From NCBI GenBank assembly GCA_001803235.1, contig MHBL01000340.1, positions 1-42,389 of the forward strand: 42,389 nt of DNA. Direction: 5' to 3'. Both the position numbers and the translations under genes were made by a program. The DNA is from Lentisphaerae bacterium RIFOXYA12_64_32. GTDB lineage: Bacteria > Verrucomicrobiota > Lentisphaeria > Oligosphaerales > YB12-FULL-65-16. Shown here in pieces: positions 1 through 8,085 of this stretch (the stretch's first letter is position 1; each line of letters starts with the position of its first letter). A model generated the notes under the pieces. The model was not told the DNA's origin, made no database searches, and saw only the letters and a list, made by a program, of their open reading frames with translations.

Positions 1-168
1 ATTCGTGCATCAAACCGTCTTTCCCCTACAGGTTGTGGCAGATTGAGTCAAGTACATAGCTCTATCTTTCGATGATCCGCAACGTGGCGGACACGGGCAC
101 GGAACGTTGTCGTAGCTGATGATGCTCCTCCATCCCAGGAACGTAGCCGTCGCCACGCCGCGTTCAAG

Positions 169-326
169 GCAGGGCTGTTTCAAGATCCGGCACCGCGTCT
201 CGGAAGGCCACGTCTCCGCGCACACCAAGTAGGGGCGGCCTGTCCTCAGGCCGCCCCCCCCCGGCGTGGGGACACGCCGGGGGTACTCGCCGCACGCGAC
301 GGTCACGAATCTTGAAACAGCCCTGC
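169..326. mobile_element. MITE-like element with perfect 18-bp terminal inverted repeats
   Basis: The left end (169-186, GCAGGGCTGTTTCAAGAT) is the exact reverse complement of the right end (309-326). The element is flanked by GTTCAAG at 162-168 and again at 327-333, a 7-bp direct repeat that looks like a target-site duplication. It has no coding capacity. Inside are two strong hairpins: 232-242 pairs with 247-257 around a TCCT loop, and 258-268 pairs with 273-283 around GGGA. It must be moved in trans by a transposase that is not in this window. A left-half copy lies at 17030-17127. Confidence 0.82.
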
Positions 327-485
327 GTTCAAGGTCACGGCAGTTGCGACCCGCCCCGCCGCCGACTATCGTATGAGCGGTGCTAACTCGTTCCCCGGAG
401 GGCCACAACACCCGCAACGGTCATCTCTGTCCCCCGCTGACACCTCCCATGAAACTCGATGCAACCATAGATACGTGCCTTCGCC

Positions 486-572
486 TGAGTACCGCCTTTC
501 AGGCGGAAGCCGCAGCGACGCTTCAGCGAGCGGCCGGGGATCGGCTCGCTAAAGCTCGCCTCCACTTCCGGC
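486..572. repeat. Dispersed hairpin repeat, inverted pair (family A)
   Basis: The unit begins TGAGTACCGCCTTTCAGGCGG, with a CCGCC/GGCGG hairpin at 492-506, and continues through CGCTTCAGCGAGCGG to 533. A diverged copy of its second half follows in opposite orientation (about 541-572), giving a head-to-head arrangement like a REPIN. The plus-orientation unit recurs at 26131-26178. Confidence 0.75.
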
Positions 573-614
573 TGACGCCGGGACGCAGGCACAACGCCGC
601 AGTTTCACCCCGAG

Positions 615-648
615 ATGATCGGGCGGCGGGTCGCCCGGGGGACGCTGA
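615..648 (-). repeat. REP-like hairpin, family B copy 1
   Basis: ATGATC, then a stem CGGGCG/CGCCCG (620-625 with 632-637), then GGGGACGCTGA. It is the reverse-orientation form of the copies at 24980 and 42333. It lies 38 bp before the start codon of the first hydrolase gene. Confidence 0.65.
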
Positions 649-685
649 AACCTGACACCCAAAACCTCCCGCAAGGAGACCCACC

Positions 686-3600
686 GTGCGCCCAATCCAC
701 GCTTGGCTGTGTCTCGTCGCCCTACATCCGCTCCTGGCTCTCGCCGACGCCCCCGTCAACCTGGCTCTCGCCGAGCATGGCGGCATGGCCACGGCCCAGG
801 CAACCGCGCCAAACCTCCAGTTCTCGGCCGCCAAGGTGTGCGACGGCAAGCCGACCACCGCCTGGGTCTCCGCGTCGGGTTCGTACCCCGTCTGGCTGCG
901 AATCGAGTGGCGCGTCCCGGTCACCGTCGAAGAACTCGTCGTCCGCCAGGGGCCAGTCACCGCTCAACCCGGTGTCGGTGTGATCGGCCAGTATGCGATC
1001 GAAGGCCTGGTCGGCAATGACTGGACGGAACTGGCTGGCGGCGACGCCTCCGGACTCGCCCCGGACGCGGCCATCCAGCACCGGCTGCCCGACCCCCTGA
1101 CCACGACAGCGGTGCGTCTGCTGGTACGCAGCAGCGCCGCGGCGCAGGTGGCCGTGACCGAGTTTGAGGTGCTCGGGCCCGCACCCGTGTTTCCCGCCGA
1201 CTGGGCGCCCAAGTGGCAGGCGCAGTGGATCTGGGCCGAACCCTCGCTGCTGATCCCGCACCGCGAACCCAACACGGTGTATTTCCGCCGCTGCTTCACG
1301 GTGGACGATCCCGCGGAGATCGCACAGGCATGGCTGCTCGGCTGCGCCTTTGATCGCCTGAACAACCTGTGGCTGAACAACCGCCCCGCCGTGTCGCACA
1401 TCAGTTACTACGGCGGCTCGCTGCGGCAGGCGCAAGTCTTTGAGGTGCCGCCCGACTGGTTTCTGAAAGGCGAGAACGTCCTGGCCGCTGCCGTCGATGA
1501 CATCTACGAGGTAGGCAGCCATGGACTGCTGGCGGAACTCGTACTGGTCAGGAAGAACGGCCAGCGCGAGACCATCTTCACAGACTCGACCTGGCGCGGT
1601 CAGACCGACCAGGGCCGCGTGCCCGACTGGCGCCAACCGGGCTTCCAGGAGCGGAACTGGACTGACTGCGCCGTCCGCGCCCGCCCGAACGGGCACTGGC
1701 ACTGGCTGTGGAACCTGGCCCGGCCCATGGTCGCGCCAGAGGACCGGCTCACACTAACGGAACTGCGAGTTGCCCCTCAGCCCGTCAAGCCGGGCGGGAA
1801 AGTGTCGCTGGCGCTCACCTTCGAGACCGCCGGCCCGGTCAGCCGCGACTACGCCGTGGTGCTGCGCCTCGGTTCGACGCCGGGTTGGACCAACCAGGAC
1901 CTTGACGTGTGGGGAGCGTTTCTGGCTCCCGACACGGTGCGCTCCAGCACCTGGCAGCCGGGTCGGAACCAGGTCAGCATCGACGTCCACGTTCCCGACT
2001 ACGCGCCGGCACAACTGCCCGCCACGCTTCTGGTTTCCACGCGCGACGCAGGCGCCGGACTGGACTCGACCCTGCCCGGGACACACGGCGACGCGTACGG
2101 CCTGCACTTCACCATCGCCGTGGACCGCGGCAACACACCACCGCCGCCGGCAACCGTCGACTTCCCGCGTTGCGACGTCCGCGACCTGGCCGGCACCCCG
2201 ACGCTGCACATCGACGGCAAACCGGTCCCGCCCATCATCTGGACCTCGTGGTACGGCAACTGCCGGCGTGTCAGCGACTATGCTGCTACGGGCGTGAAGC
2301 TGTTCCGCATCGTGATGCAGGGCAGCCCCGTTCCGGCACCCGGCGAAGAGGAGGCATGCTTCGCCGCCTGGTTCGAGCAGGTCGATCGCGTGATGAGCAC
2401 CGCAGTCAGCATCGACCCGGATGTCCGGGTGATCGCGGCTCTCAACATGGACCCGGAACCGCAGTGGTTGTTCGACAACCCGTCGGAACAGATGATCGGG
2501 GGCCGGGGCAGCGCCGTCATTCCACTGTCCCTGGAGTACCCGGACCGGGGCCAGGTACGGCCCACGTTCATGTCCCAGGCGTGGCGCCGCGACGGCAGCG
2601 AGGGTCTGGCGAAGCTCGTGCGACACATGCGCAGCCAGCCGTACGCACCCAACGTTATCGGGCTGTGCTTCTTTGCCGGCCGCGCGGGCGAGAACTACTG
2701 GGGCATTAACGAACGCAATCTGTTCCTGAACGAACAGGGCCAGTACGACGCCAAGCCGCGCGAGACGTGGGAAGCCGGCGATTTCTCCACCGCCGCACGC
2801 CGGACCTTCCGCGAGTTCCTGATGCGCAAGTACGGCACCGCCGCCGCACTGCAGCAAGCCTGGCAGCAGCCGGAGGTGCGGTTCGACGACATTCTCGAAC
2901 CCGCCCGGTTCCGGCGTCAGCAGGTCTGCGACGTCCTGACCTGGGTCGGCAAACCGGCACAGGCAGGGTCACTGCGGAATCCGCTCGAACCGGGCGTCGG
3001 CATGTTGCCCATGGACTACAACCAGTGCTTCTCGGAAGCCATGATCGACACGTTCGCCACCTGGGGCAAGGCCGTGAAAGACGCCTCGGACGGGCGGCTG
3101 ATCACCGGTTGCTTCTACGGCTACGCCCTGGCGCAGCTCTTCACGTCCGTGCCCGGCTTCCACGGTCACACTGCCGTGGCCCAGGCCTGCCGTACGCCGT
3201 ATCTCGACTACTACGTCAGCCCGAGCGAGTACGATGGCGACCGCATGGCCGGCGGCCACTACTGGGGCCACAACATCGTGGACAGCCTGCGCCTGCACGG
3301 CAAGCTCTGGCTCTTCGAGCAGGACACGCGCACCTACCTCGCCGAGGCACTGCCCAAGACGTACTCGTGCCGCGACACCATTGAAGTCATGAAGCGCGAA
3401 GCGGCGGCGGCGCTGACCCGCGGCTCGGCGTGGTGGTGGTACGAGTTCGCGACCGGCCAGAACGGCACGGCGGCCCGCGAGTGGTTTGCCGACCCGGACA
3501 TTGCGGAGTTCGCGACTCAGATCCGAAAGATCTACGAGTTCTCGCTAACTCTGCCCGACCGCGGACCATCGTCGCAGATCGCCGTCTTCTATCACGGCGA

Positions 3601-4549
3601 AACGCTCACCGCACAGGACCTGTTCGCGCCAACCCTGCCGCTGAACATCACCATCGGCCGTCTCACACTGGTCAACGGCATGCAGCGAATGGGCGCGCCG
3701 TTCGATCTCTACAACCTTGCGGACATCGCAGAACTCTCGACGCGCGGCATGCTGAACCAGTACCGGCTCTGCATCTTCCTGAACCCGTTCTGCATCACGC
3801 CGGCTGAGCATGAACTGCTCGACCTGTGCAAAGGCGGCAACCGCACGCTCCTCTGGTTGTACGCGCCCGGACTGGTGCACACCGACACGGGACTCTCGGT
3901 GGAGCGCGTCCAAGAGTTCACCGCTATGCGCGGGGTCCGCAGCCTGGACCGAAAGGCGCCCATGGTCTACCGCCTCGCGCCGGTCGAGCATCCGATCCTG
4001 GCCGGCATGGCGCCCGGGCAGGAGTTCGCCGCCCTGCCGTTCCCGCCCGGCGCGACCTGGGAACGGTTCGGCAACGAGGTCTGGCCCTTGTTCTACGTCG
4101 ACACCAGCCAACCAGGCACGGACACCCTCGCCCTCGCGTCGTGGGTACTCGACGGTCAACCCCGACCCGACATGGCGGCACTCTGCGTACGGCGTGTCAC
4201 CGGCGATGCCGCCGGCGACTGGAACTCCGTTTACGCCGCCATTCCGTACCTGACACCCGACCTGCTCCGGGGCATGGCGAAGTTCGCCGGTGTTCATGCC
4301 TACATCGACAGCACCGACGTTCTTTTCGCGGACCGCCATTTCCTGGCGATCCACACCGGCAAGGACGGCATGGCCGGCCCGGTGCGCCTGCCGTCCCGTA
4401 CGAGCGTCTATGACGTGTTCGCGGGCAAGCCGGTGGCGGACAGCGCGGAGTCAGTGACCGTGCGCATCGAACCGTTTGCAACCGCGCTCTATTACCTCGG
4501 CGACCCGCAGCCGTTTGCCACCGCCATGCGCCGCGACCGCGAGCCGTAG
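686..4549 (+). CDS. Secreted glycoside hydrolase, GH42/GH-A-like, with discoidin-type N-terminus
   Basis: A 1287-residue exported protein, probably a beta-galactosidase-like enzyme acting on plant or algal glycans. The GTG start at 686 follows AAGGAG at 673-678 with 7-bp spacing. Residues 1-22 form a signal peptide ending around LADA. Residues about 25-165 resemble an F5/8 type C (discoidin) carbohydrate-binding domain. Residues about 175-290 resemble the jelly-roll domain of rhamnosidases and sialate esterases (WQAQWIWAEP). A TIM-barrel region spans about 500-900, with candidate acidic residues E669 (AGRAGENYWG) and E878 (LWLFEQDTRT). A GATase-like domain of the kind found in GH42 enzymes follows at about 965-1170. 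The catalytic residues are placed by analogy only. The substrate cannot be read from sequence. Confidence 0.75.
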   Translation: MRPIHAWLCLVALHPLLALADAPVNLALAEHGGMATAQATAPNLQFSAAKVCDGKPTTAWVSASGSYPVWLRIEWRVPVTVEELVVRQGPVTAQPGVGVIGQYAIEGLVGNDWTELAGGDASGLAPDAAIQHRLPDPLTTTAVRLLVRSSAAAQVAVTEFEVLGPAPVFPADWAPKWQAQWIWAEPSLLIPHREPNTVYFRRCFTVDDPAEIAQAWLLGCAFDRLNNLWLNNRPAVSHISYYGGSLRQAQVFEVPPDWFLKGENVLAAAVDDIYEVGSHGLLAELVLVRKNGQRETIFTDSTWRGQTDQGRVPDWRQPGFQERNWTDCAVRARPNGHWHWLWNLARPMVAPEDRLTLTELRVAPQPVKPGGKVSLALTFETAGPVSRDYAVVLRLGSTPGWTNQDLDVWGAFLAPDTVRSSTWQPGRNQVSIDVHVPDYAPAQLPATLLVSTRDAGAGLDSTLPGTHGDAYGLHFTIAVDRGNTPPPPATVDFPRCDVRDLAGTPTLHIDGKPVPPIIWTSWYGNCRRVSDYAATGVKLFRIVMQGSPVPAPGEEEACFAAWFEQVDRVMSTAVSIDPDVRVIAALNMDPEPQWLFDNPSEQMIGGRGSAVIPLSLEYPDRGQVRPTFMSQAWRRDGSEGLAKLVRHMRSQPYAPNVIGLCFFAGRAGENYWGINERNLFLNEQGQYDAKPRETWEAGDFSTAARRTFREFLMRKYGTAAALQQAWQQPEVRFDDILEPARFRRQQVCDVLTWVGKPAQAGSLRNPLEPGVGMLPMDYNQCFSEAMIDTFATWGKAVKDASDGRLITGCFYGYALAQLFTSVPGFHGHTAVAQACRTPYLDYYVSPSEYDGDRMAGGHYWGHNIVDSLRLHGKLWLFEQDTRTYLAEALPKTYSCRDTIEVMKREAAAALTRGSAWWWYEFATGQNGTAAREWFADPDIAEFATQIRKIYEFSLTLPDRGPSSQIAVFYHGETLTAQDLFAPTLPLNITIGRLTLVNGMQRMGAPFDLYNLADIAELSTRGMLNQYRLCIFLNPFCITPAEHELLDLCKGGNRTLLWLYAPGLVHTDTGLSVERVQEFTAMRGVRSLDRKAPMVYRLAPVEHPILAGMAPGQEFAALPFPPGATWERFGNEVWPLFYVDTSQPGTDTLALASWVLDGQPRPDMAALCVRRVTGDAAGDWNSVYAAIPYLTPDLLRGMAKFAGVHAYIDSTDVLFADRHFLAIHTGKDGMAGPVRLPSRTSVYDVFAGKPVADSAESVTVRIEPFATALYYLGDPQPFATAMRRDREP

Positions 4550-4572
4550 AGATCCACGCGGTGCGGCAACCG

Positions 4573-4600
4573 TTGGCTTTCCTGCCCCCTGAGCTATATT
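4573..4600 (+). promoter_or_regulatory. Candidate sigma70-like promoter for the first pseudopilin
   Basis: TTGGCT at 4573-4578 and TATATT at 4595-4600 are 16 bp apart. Transcription would begin near 4607, about 80 bp before the preferred start codon at 4687. The placement fits a gene transcribed on its own. Confidence 0.45.
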
Positions 4601-4615
4601 GGGATGACCCGAGAT

Positions 4616-4648
4616 GGGACCCATGCTCTCGTCCAGACGATGGGTCCC
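4616..4648 (+). promoter_or_regulatory. 5'-leader hairpin upstream of the pseudopilin gene
   Basis: GGGACCCAT (4616-4624) pairs perfectly with ATGGGTCCC (4640-4648) around a 15-base loop. It lies within about 10 bases of the predicted 5' end of the transcript and 38 bases before the start codon. A role in mRNA stability is possible; no T-run follows, so it is not a classical terminator. Confidence 0.45.
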
Positions 4649-4686
4649 GGCTGAACGGGTTTGAAAAGAAAAAGGCGGACACACCC

Positions 4687-5427
4687 ATGCGGGAAGACCG
4701 ACGCGCCTGTTTGCCCCGTTATTCCGATCTCACGAAGCCCTTCGATCGGCTCAGGGCTCGCTCGTTTACACTGATCGAGCTTCTGGTCGTCATCGCGATC
4801 ATCGCCATTCTCGCCAGCATGCTGCTCCCCGCCTTGGCCAACGCGAAGGATAAGGCCAAGCAGGCGTCCTGCCTGGGGCAGTTGCGGCAGATCGGCACGG
4901 CGACGGGCCTGTACATCGACAACAACGACGGCTGGTTCCCCATCGCCTGCGTGGATGAGCTGGGCATGTGTCCCGGCACCCGCTGGCAATGGGAGATCGC
5001 CCAGTACCTTGAGCTGCCCAAGAGCCTGGCCATGGCCGATCCGGCATTCCTCACCGGCATTTTCCATTGTCCCTCGGCCAATATGAACAGCGGTGTGCCG
5101 CTCGGCGACACCGGCTACGGCTGGAACATCAAGTACATGGGTTACGACGACAATCATGGCGCCTACCCGTCGGTGTCCCCCTGGGTTCGCGAGTCGCAGG
5201 TATCACAGCCGTCTGAAACCATTGTCTGCGGTTGCACCACCGACGTCGGGGGTTGGTCGAGCGCCTACATGCAGCCCCCCTCCTGGGGCGCCACCAACGT
5301 CGGCTGGCGCCACTCGAACGGGGTCAACGTGGTCTGGGCTGACCTGCACGCGTCCTGGGTGTTCCGCAACACGCTGCTCTCGGGCAAGAACGGCAGTATC
5401 GACTACTACTACAAGTTGGTGAAATAG
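4687..5427 (+). CDS. Pseudopilin with prepilin N-terminal cleavage/methylation motif
   Basis: A 246-residue type II secretion/type IV pilin-like protein. A short basic leader is followed by FTLIELLVVIAIIAILASML: the prepilin peptidase would cut before the methylated Phe, with Glu at +5, and the hydrophobic helix anchors the protein in the inner membrane. The C-terminal half carries H-X9-D (HSNGVNVVWADL), typical of the large pseudopilin family of planctomycetes and Lentisphaerota. I chose the ATG at 4687; an upstream GTG at 4561 would add 42 unlikely residues and overlap the promoter. The leader contains PFDRLRAR, encoded by a CTTCGATCGGCTCAGGGC element that resembles a widespread short repeat. 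There is no secretion machinery nearby. Confidence 0.85.
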   Translation: MREDRRACLPRYSDLTKPFDRLRARSFTLIELLVVIAIIAILASMLLPALANAKDKAKQASCLGQLRQIGTATGLYIDNNDGWFPIACVDELGMCPGTRWQWEIAQYLELPKSLAMADPAFLTGIFHCPSANMNSGVPLGDTGYGWNIKYMGYDDNHGAYPSVSPWVRESQVSQPSETIVCGCTTDVGGWSSAYMQPPSWGATNVGWRHSNGVNVVWADLHASWVFRNTLLSGKNGSIDYYYKLVK

Positions 5428-5456
5428 ACGGAACCGAGACGGGAGTTAAAACACCG

Positions 5457-7004
5457 ATGCCTCCCCAACGCAAGACCTTTGGTGCGGTCCCGGGCGTGCG
5501 ACTCTCCCGCCGCCAGGCGTCGGTTCCCAGTGCCCCGCCACGGTTCCCCGACGCGCCACAGGTCGAGCACCTGGAGATACTCGAACTGCTCGGCAAGGGC
5601 GGCATGGGCACGGTCTACAAAGCCATGGACCGCCAACGCGACCACCTGGTTGCCGTCAAGGTCCTCTCCGCGGAACTGGCGCTCTGGGACCGTCACCTGC
5701 AGCGGTTCCTGCGCGAGGCCAACAACCTGATCGAGTTGTCGCATCCGAACATCGTCAAGGGTTACGAGGTGGCGCGGACCGAACAGGGCGCCTACTTCAC
5801 CATGGAATACGTGGACGGCAAAGACCTGTTCACCCTGCTGCGCGAGCAGGGCCCGCTCCCGGTCGACCGTATTCTCGACATCGCGAAACAGGCGACAGCG
5901 GCACTGACCTATGCCCAGTCCAAAGGCAAACTGCACCGGGACATCAAGCCGGCCAACCTGCTCCTCGGTAATAGCGGCGTGCTAAAGGTCTCTGATTTCG
6001 GCCTGATGAAAGGCGAAGCCGATCCCGCACTCACCTCCGCCTCCGTGGTGCTAGGCACGCCCTATTACATGAGCCCGGAACTGGTGTCCGGGTGTACCGA
6101 CATCGATGTGCGCAGCGACATCTATTCGCTCGGCGCCTCGCTGTACCACATTCTGGTCGGCGAGCCGCCGTTCGCCGGCAACGATGCCTGCGTCGTGATG
6201 ACCAAGCAGGTTACCGACACGGTCGAGATCCCGCGGAAACTGGCTGGCCCCAGGGGCGACCGATTCCGCTACATCCTGGCCAAAATGCTCGCCAAGCGGC
6301 GCGAGATGCGGTACCAGACCCCTGACGAACTGCTGCTCGATTTGGAGAATATCGAAGCCCCCGAGGAACACACGACCGCTGAACTGGTCCGCCCCAAGAA
6401 AGGCGCGGTGGTGGATCCCCTCAACGACCTGTTCCACCCGCCGACGCGGGAAAGATCCAGGGTGGAGATGCACACCGTGCTGTCCCACGAGCAGATCAAG
6501 GCGATCACTCGCGGCCAAGGCAGCAAGATGCGCAACTACCCGCCCGGCGCCGTACTCTTTTACGAGACCGAGAAGAGCCGCGATTTCTTCATCCTCATAT
6601 CCGGCAGTTGCGAAGTCCTGCAGTCCGGAAAATGCCTGAGCGTCATCTCGGCGCCGGGATCATGTTTCGGCGAGATGGCCTCGATTCTGGGCATCCGCCG
6701 CACCGCGACGGTGCGCACCCGCGAGGAGTCCGTCTGCGCCACCGTGCCCGCGTCCATGTTCCGGACTTTCCTGATGGAGCACCCGGACATCCAGCTCCCC
6801 CTGCTGGAAATGGCGCTCAAACGTCTGTGTGGCGCCAATGATCGCTTTGTCCAGTCGCAACTGCTCATCGAGGATATCCGCCGCCAGCACCTCGCCCTGC
6901 TGCGCAACGCCGACACCCTCACGCACGATGATCTCGCGGCGCGGATCCGCGCCATCCAGGAACACCTCGACGCGGTGGTGAACTACTGCCGCACCGAGTC
7001 GTAG
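5457..7004 (+). CDS. Ser/Thr protein kinase fused to a cyclic-nucleotide-binding domain
   Basis: A 515-residue Hanks-type kinase. Residues about 39-300 are the kinase: glycine loop GKGGMG (46-51), VAVK with Lys68, HRDIKPAN (160-167), DFG (180-182), and the activation loop ending GTPYYMSPE. Residues about 355-460 form a cNMP-binding domain with the phosphate-binding cassette signature FGEMASILGIRRTATVR near 404-420. No membrane segment is visible, so it should be cytosolic, unlike many PknB kinases with extracellular sensors. The first 35 residues are low-complexity and Pro-rich. It starts 29 bp after the pseudopilin, behind a GGGAG site, and may be cotranscribed. Nucleotide-gated activity, similar in logic to PKG, is inferred. 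Confidence 0.88.
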   Translation: MPPQRKTFGAVPGVRLSRRQASVPSAPPRFPDAPQVEHLEILELLGKGGMGTVYKAMDRQRDHLVAVKVLSAELALWDRHLQRFLREANNLIELSHPNIVKGYEVARTEQGAYFTMEYVDGKDLFTLLREQGPLPVDRILDIAKQATAALTYAQSKGKLHRDIKPANLLLGNSGVLKVSDFGLMKGEADPALTSASVVLGTPYYMSPELVSGCTDIDVRSDIYSLGASLYHILVGEPPFAGNDACVVMTKQVTDTVEIPRKLAGPRGDRFRYILAKMLAKRREMRYQTPDELLLDLENIEAPEEHTTAELVRPKKGAVVDPLNDLFHPPTRERSRVEMHTVLSHEQIKAITRGQGSKMRNYPPGAVLFYETEKSRDFFILISGSCEVLQSGKCLSVISAPGSCFGEMASILGIRRTATVRTREESVCATVPASMFRTFLMEHPDIQLPLLEMALKRLCGANDRFVQSQLLIEDIRRQHLALLRNADTLTHDDLAARIRAIQEHLDAVVNYCRTES

Positions 7005-7026
7005 GCGAGCCACGCGCGGGCACTTC

Positions 7027-7057
7027 GGACCAAACGGACAAAACGGACCAAACGGAC
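7027..7057. repeat. Period-9 tandem array (GGACCAAAC)
   Basis: Three 9-bp units, GGACCAAAC, GGACAAAAC and GGACCAAAC, plus a partial fourth unit. It lies between the convergent 3' ends of the kinase gene and the ABC transporter operon. Confidence 0.7.
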
Positions 7058-7092
7058 AGATCCGGATGGACTGTGCGTCAAGCGTCCGCGGC

Positions 7093-8085
7093 TCATCCCG
7101 GCGGCAACGCGTCCAACCTCAGGCACGCTGCCCGTCGCCCATCACCGCGCTCTTCCAACTGCGGCACTTGCGCCGAACACTCCGAGGCGGCAAACGGGCA
7201 CCGCGGGTGGAACGTGCAACCCGACGGCGGGTTCAGCGGCGACGGCGGGTCGCCCTGCAGGACGATCCGGCGCCGTTGACGTTCGCGCTCCGGGTCCGGG
7301 ATGTGCACCGCGCTGACCAGGGCGCGCGTGTAGGGGTGCAGCGGCCGCTCGATGACCGCCGCCGCCGCACCGACCTCGACTAACCGCCCGAGGTACATCA
7401 CCGCCACCCGGTCAGCGATATACTTCACCACCGACAGGTCGTGCGAGATAAACAGCAGGGTCAACCCCAGGGCCCGAGACAACTCCAGAATGAGATTGAT
7501 GATCTGCGACTGGATCGAGACATCCAGCGCCGAGACCGGCTCGTCAGCCAGGATCAACCGGGGCTCCGTCGCCAGCGCCCGCGCGATCGCGATCCGCTGC
7601 CGCTGCCCACCGGAAAACTCGTGCGGGTACTTTCCTGCCGCCCCCGCGCCCAACCCGACCCGCTCCATCAACTCCCCGACGTGCGCCGCCAGCTCGGCGC
7701 CGCGCAGCGGCCGACGCCGTCGCACCGCCTCGGCCAGGGTGTCGAACACCGTCATGCGCGGGTTCAGCGACGCGAACGGGTCCTGGAACACCATCTGCAG
7801 GTTCACCCGCTCGAGGCGCAATTCCGCGGCGGAGAGTTCCCCCAGCGCACGCCCGTCAAAGAGGATGCGTCCCTCCGTCAGCGGCGCCAACCGCAGAATG
7901 GTCCGTGCCAGGGTGGACTTTCCGCACCCGGACTCGCCCACCAGCCCCACGATCTCGCCGGCGCCAATGGACAACGACACGCCGTCCACCGCCCGGATCG
8001 TGCCGACCTGTTTGCGCAGCACCAGGCCGTGCCAGACGGGGAAATGCGTCTTGACGTTTTCCAGTATGAGTAGCGGCGTACTCAT
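7093..8085 (-). CDS. dppF: Oligopeptide/dipeptide ABC transporter ATP-binding protein (OppF/DppF type)
   Basis: A 330-residue cytosolic ATPase that drives peptide import. It has Walker A GESGCGKST (50-58), the signature FSGGQRQRIAIARAL, Walker B LILADEP, and the C-terminal oligopeptide-transporter extension with clustered Cys (CTFHPRCPFA). The ATG at 8085 overlaps the stop of the preceding ATPase gene as ATGA, so translation is coupled. A longer in-frame start at 8196 would add 37 residues with no homology. It is the last gene of a B-C-D-F order operon. Peptide substrate class is a family-level assignment; some members carry nickel or oligosaccharides. Confidence 0.9.
   Translation of the reverse strand: MSTPLLILENVKTHFPVWHGLVLRKQVGTIRAVDGVSLSIGAGEIVGLVGESGCGKSTLARTILRLAPLTEGRILFDGRALGELSAAELRLERVNLQMVFQDPFASLNPRMTVFDTLAEAVRRRRPLRGAELAAHVGELMERVGLGAGAAGKYPHEFSGGQRQRIAIARALATEPRLILADEPVSALDVSIQSQIINLILELSRALGLTLLFISHDLSVVKYIADRVAVMYLGRLVEVGAAAAVIERPLHPYTRALVSAVHIPDPERERQRRRIVLQGDPPSPLNPPSGCTFHPRCPFAASECSAQVPQLEERGDGRRAACLRLDALPPG

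Larger units (their letters stand above)
1..685. other. Gene-free stretch, repeat rich
   Basis: No reading frame here has a plausible start, ribosome binding site and protein-like composition. Frame 1 is stopped at 73-75 and the minus-strand frame across 10-417 runs through a repeat element. The stretch holds a MITE-like element (169-326), a hairpin repeat with an inverted partner (486-572) and a REP-like hairpin (615-648). It ends with the ribosome binding site AAGGAG at 673-678 that serves the gene starting at 686. Confidence 0.6.

Noticed and set aside
10..417. A minus-strand open frame near the window start
   Set aside because: Most of it runs through the MITE-like element; a similar peptide appears opposite the second copy, so the similarity is repeat-derived and not a protein family.
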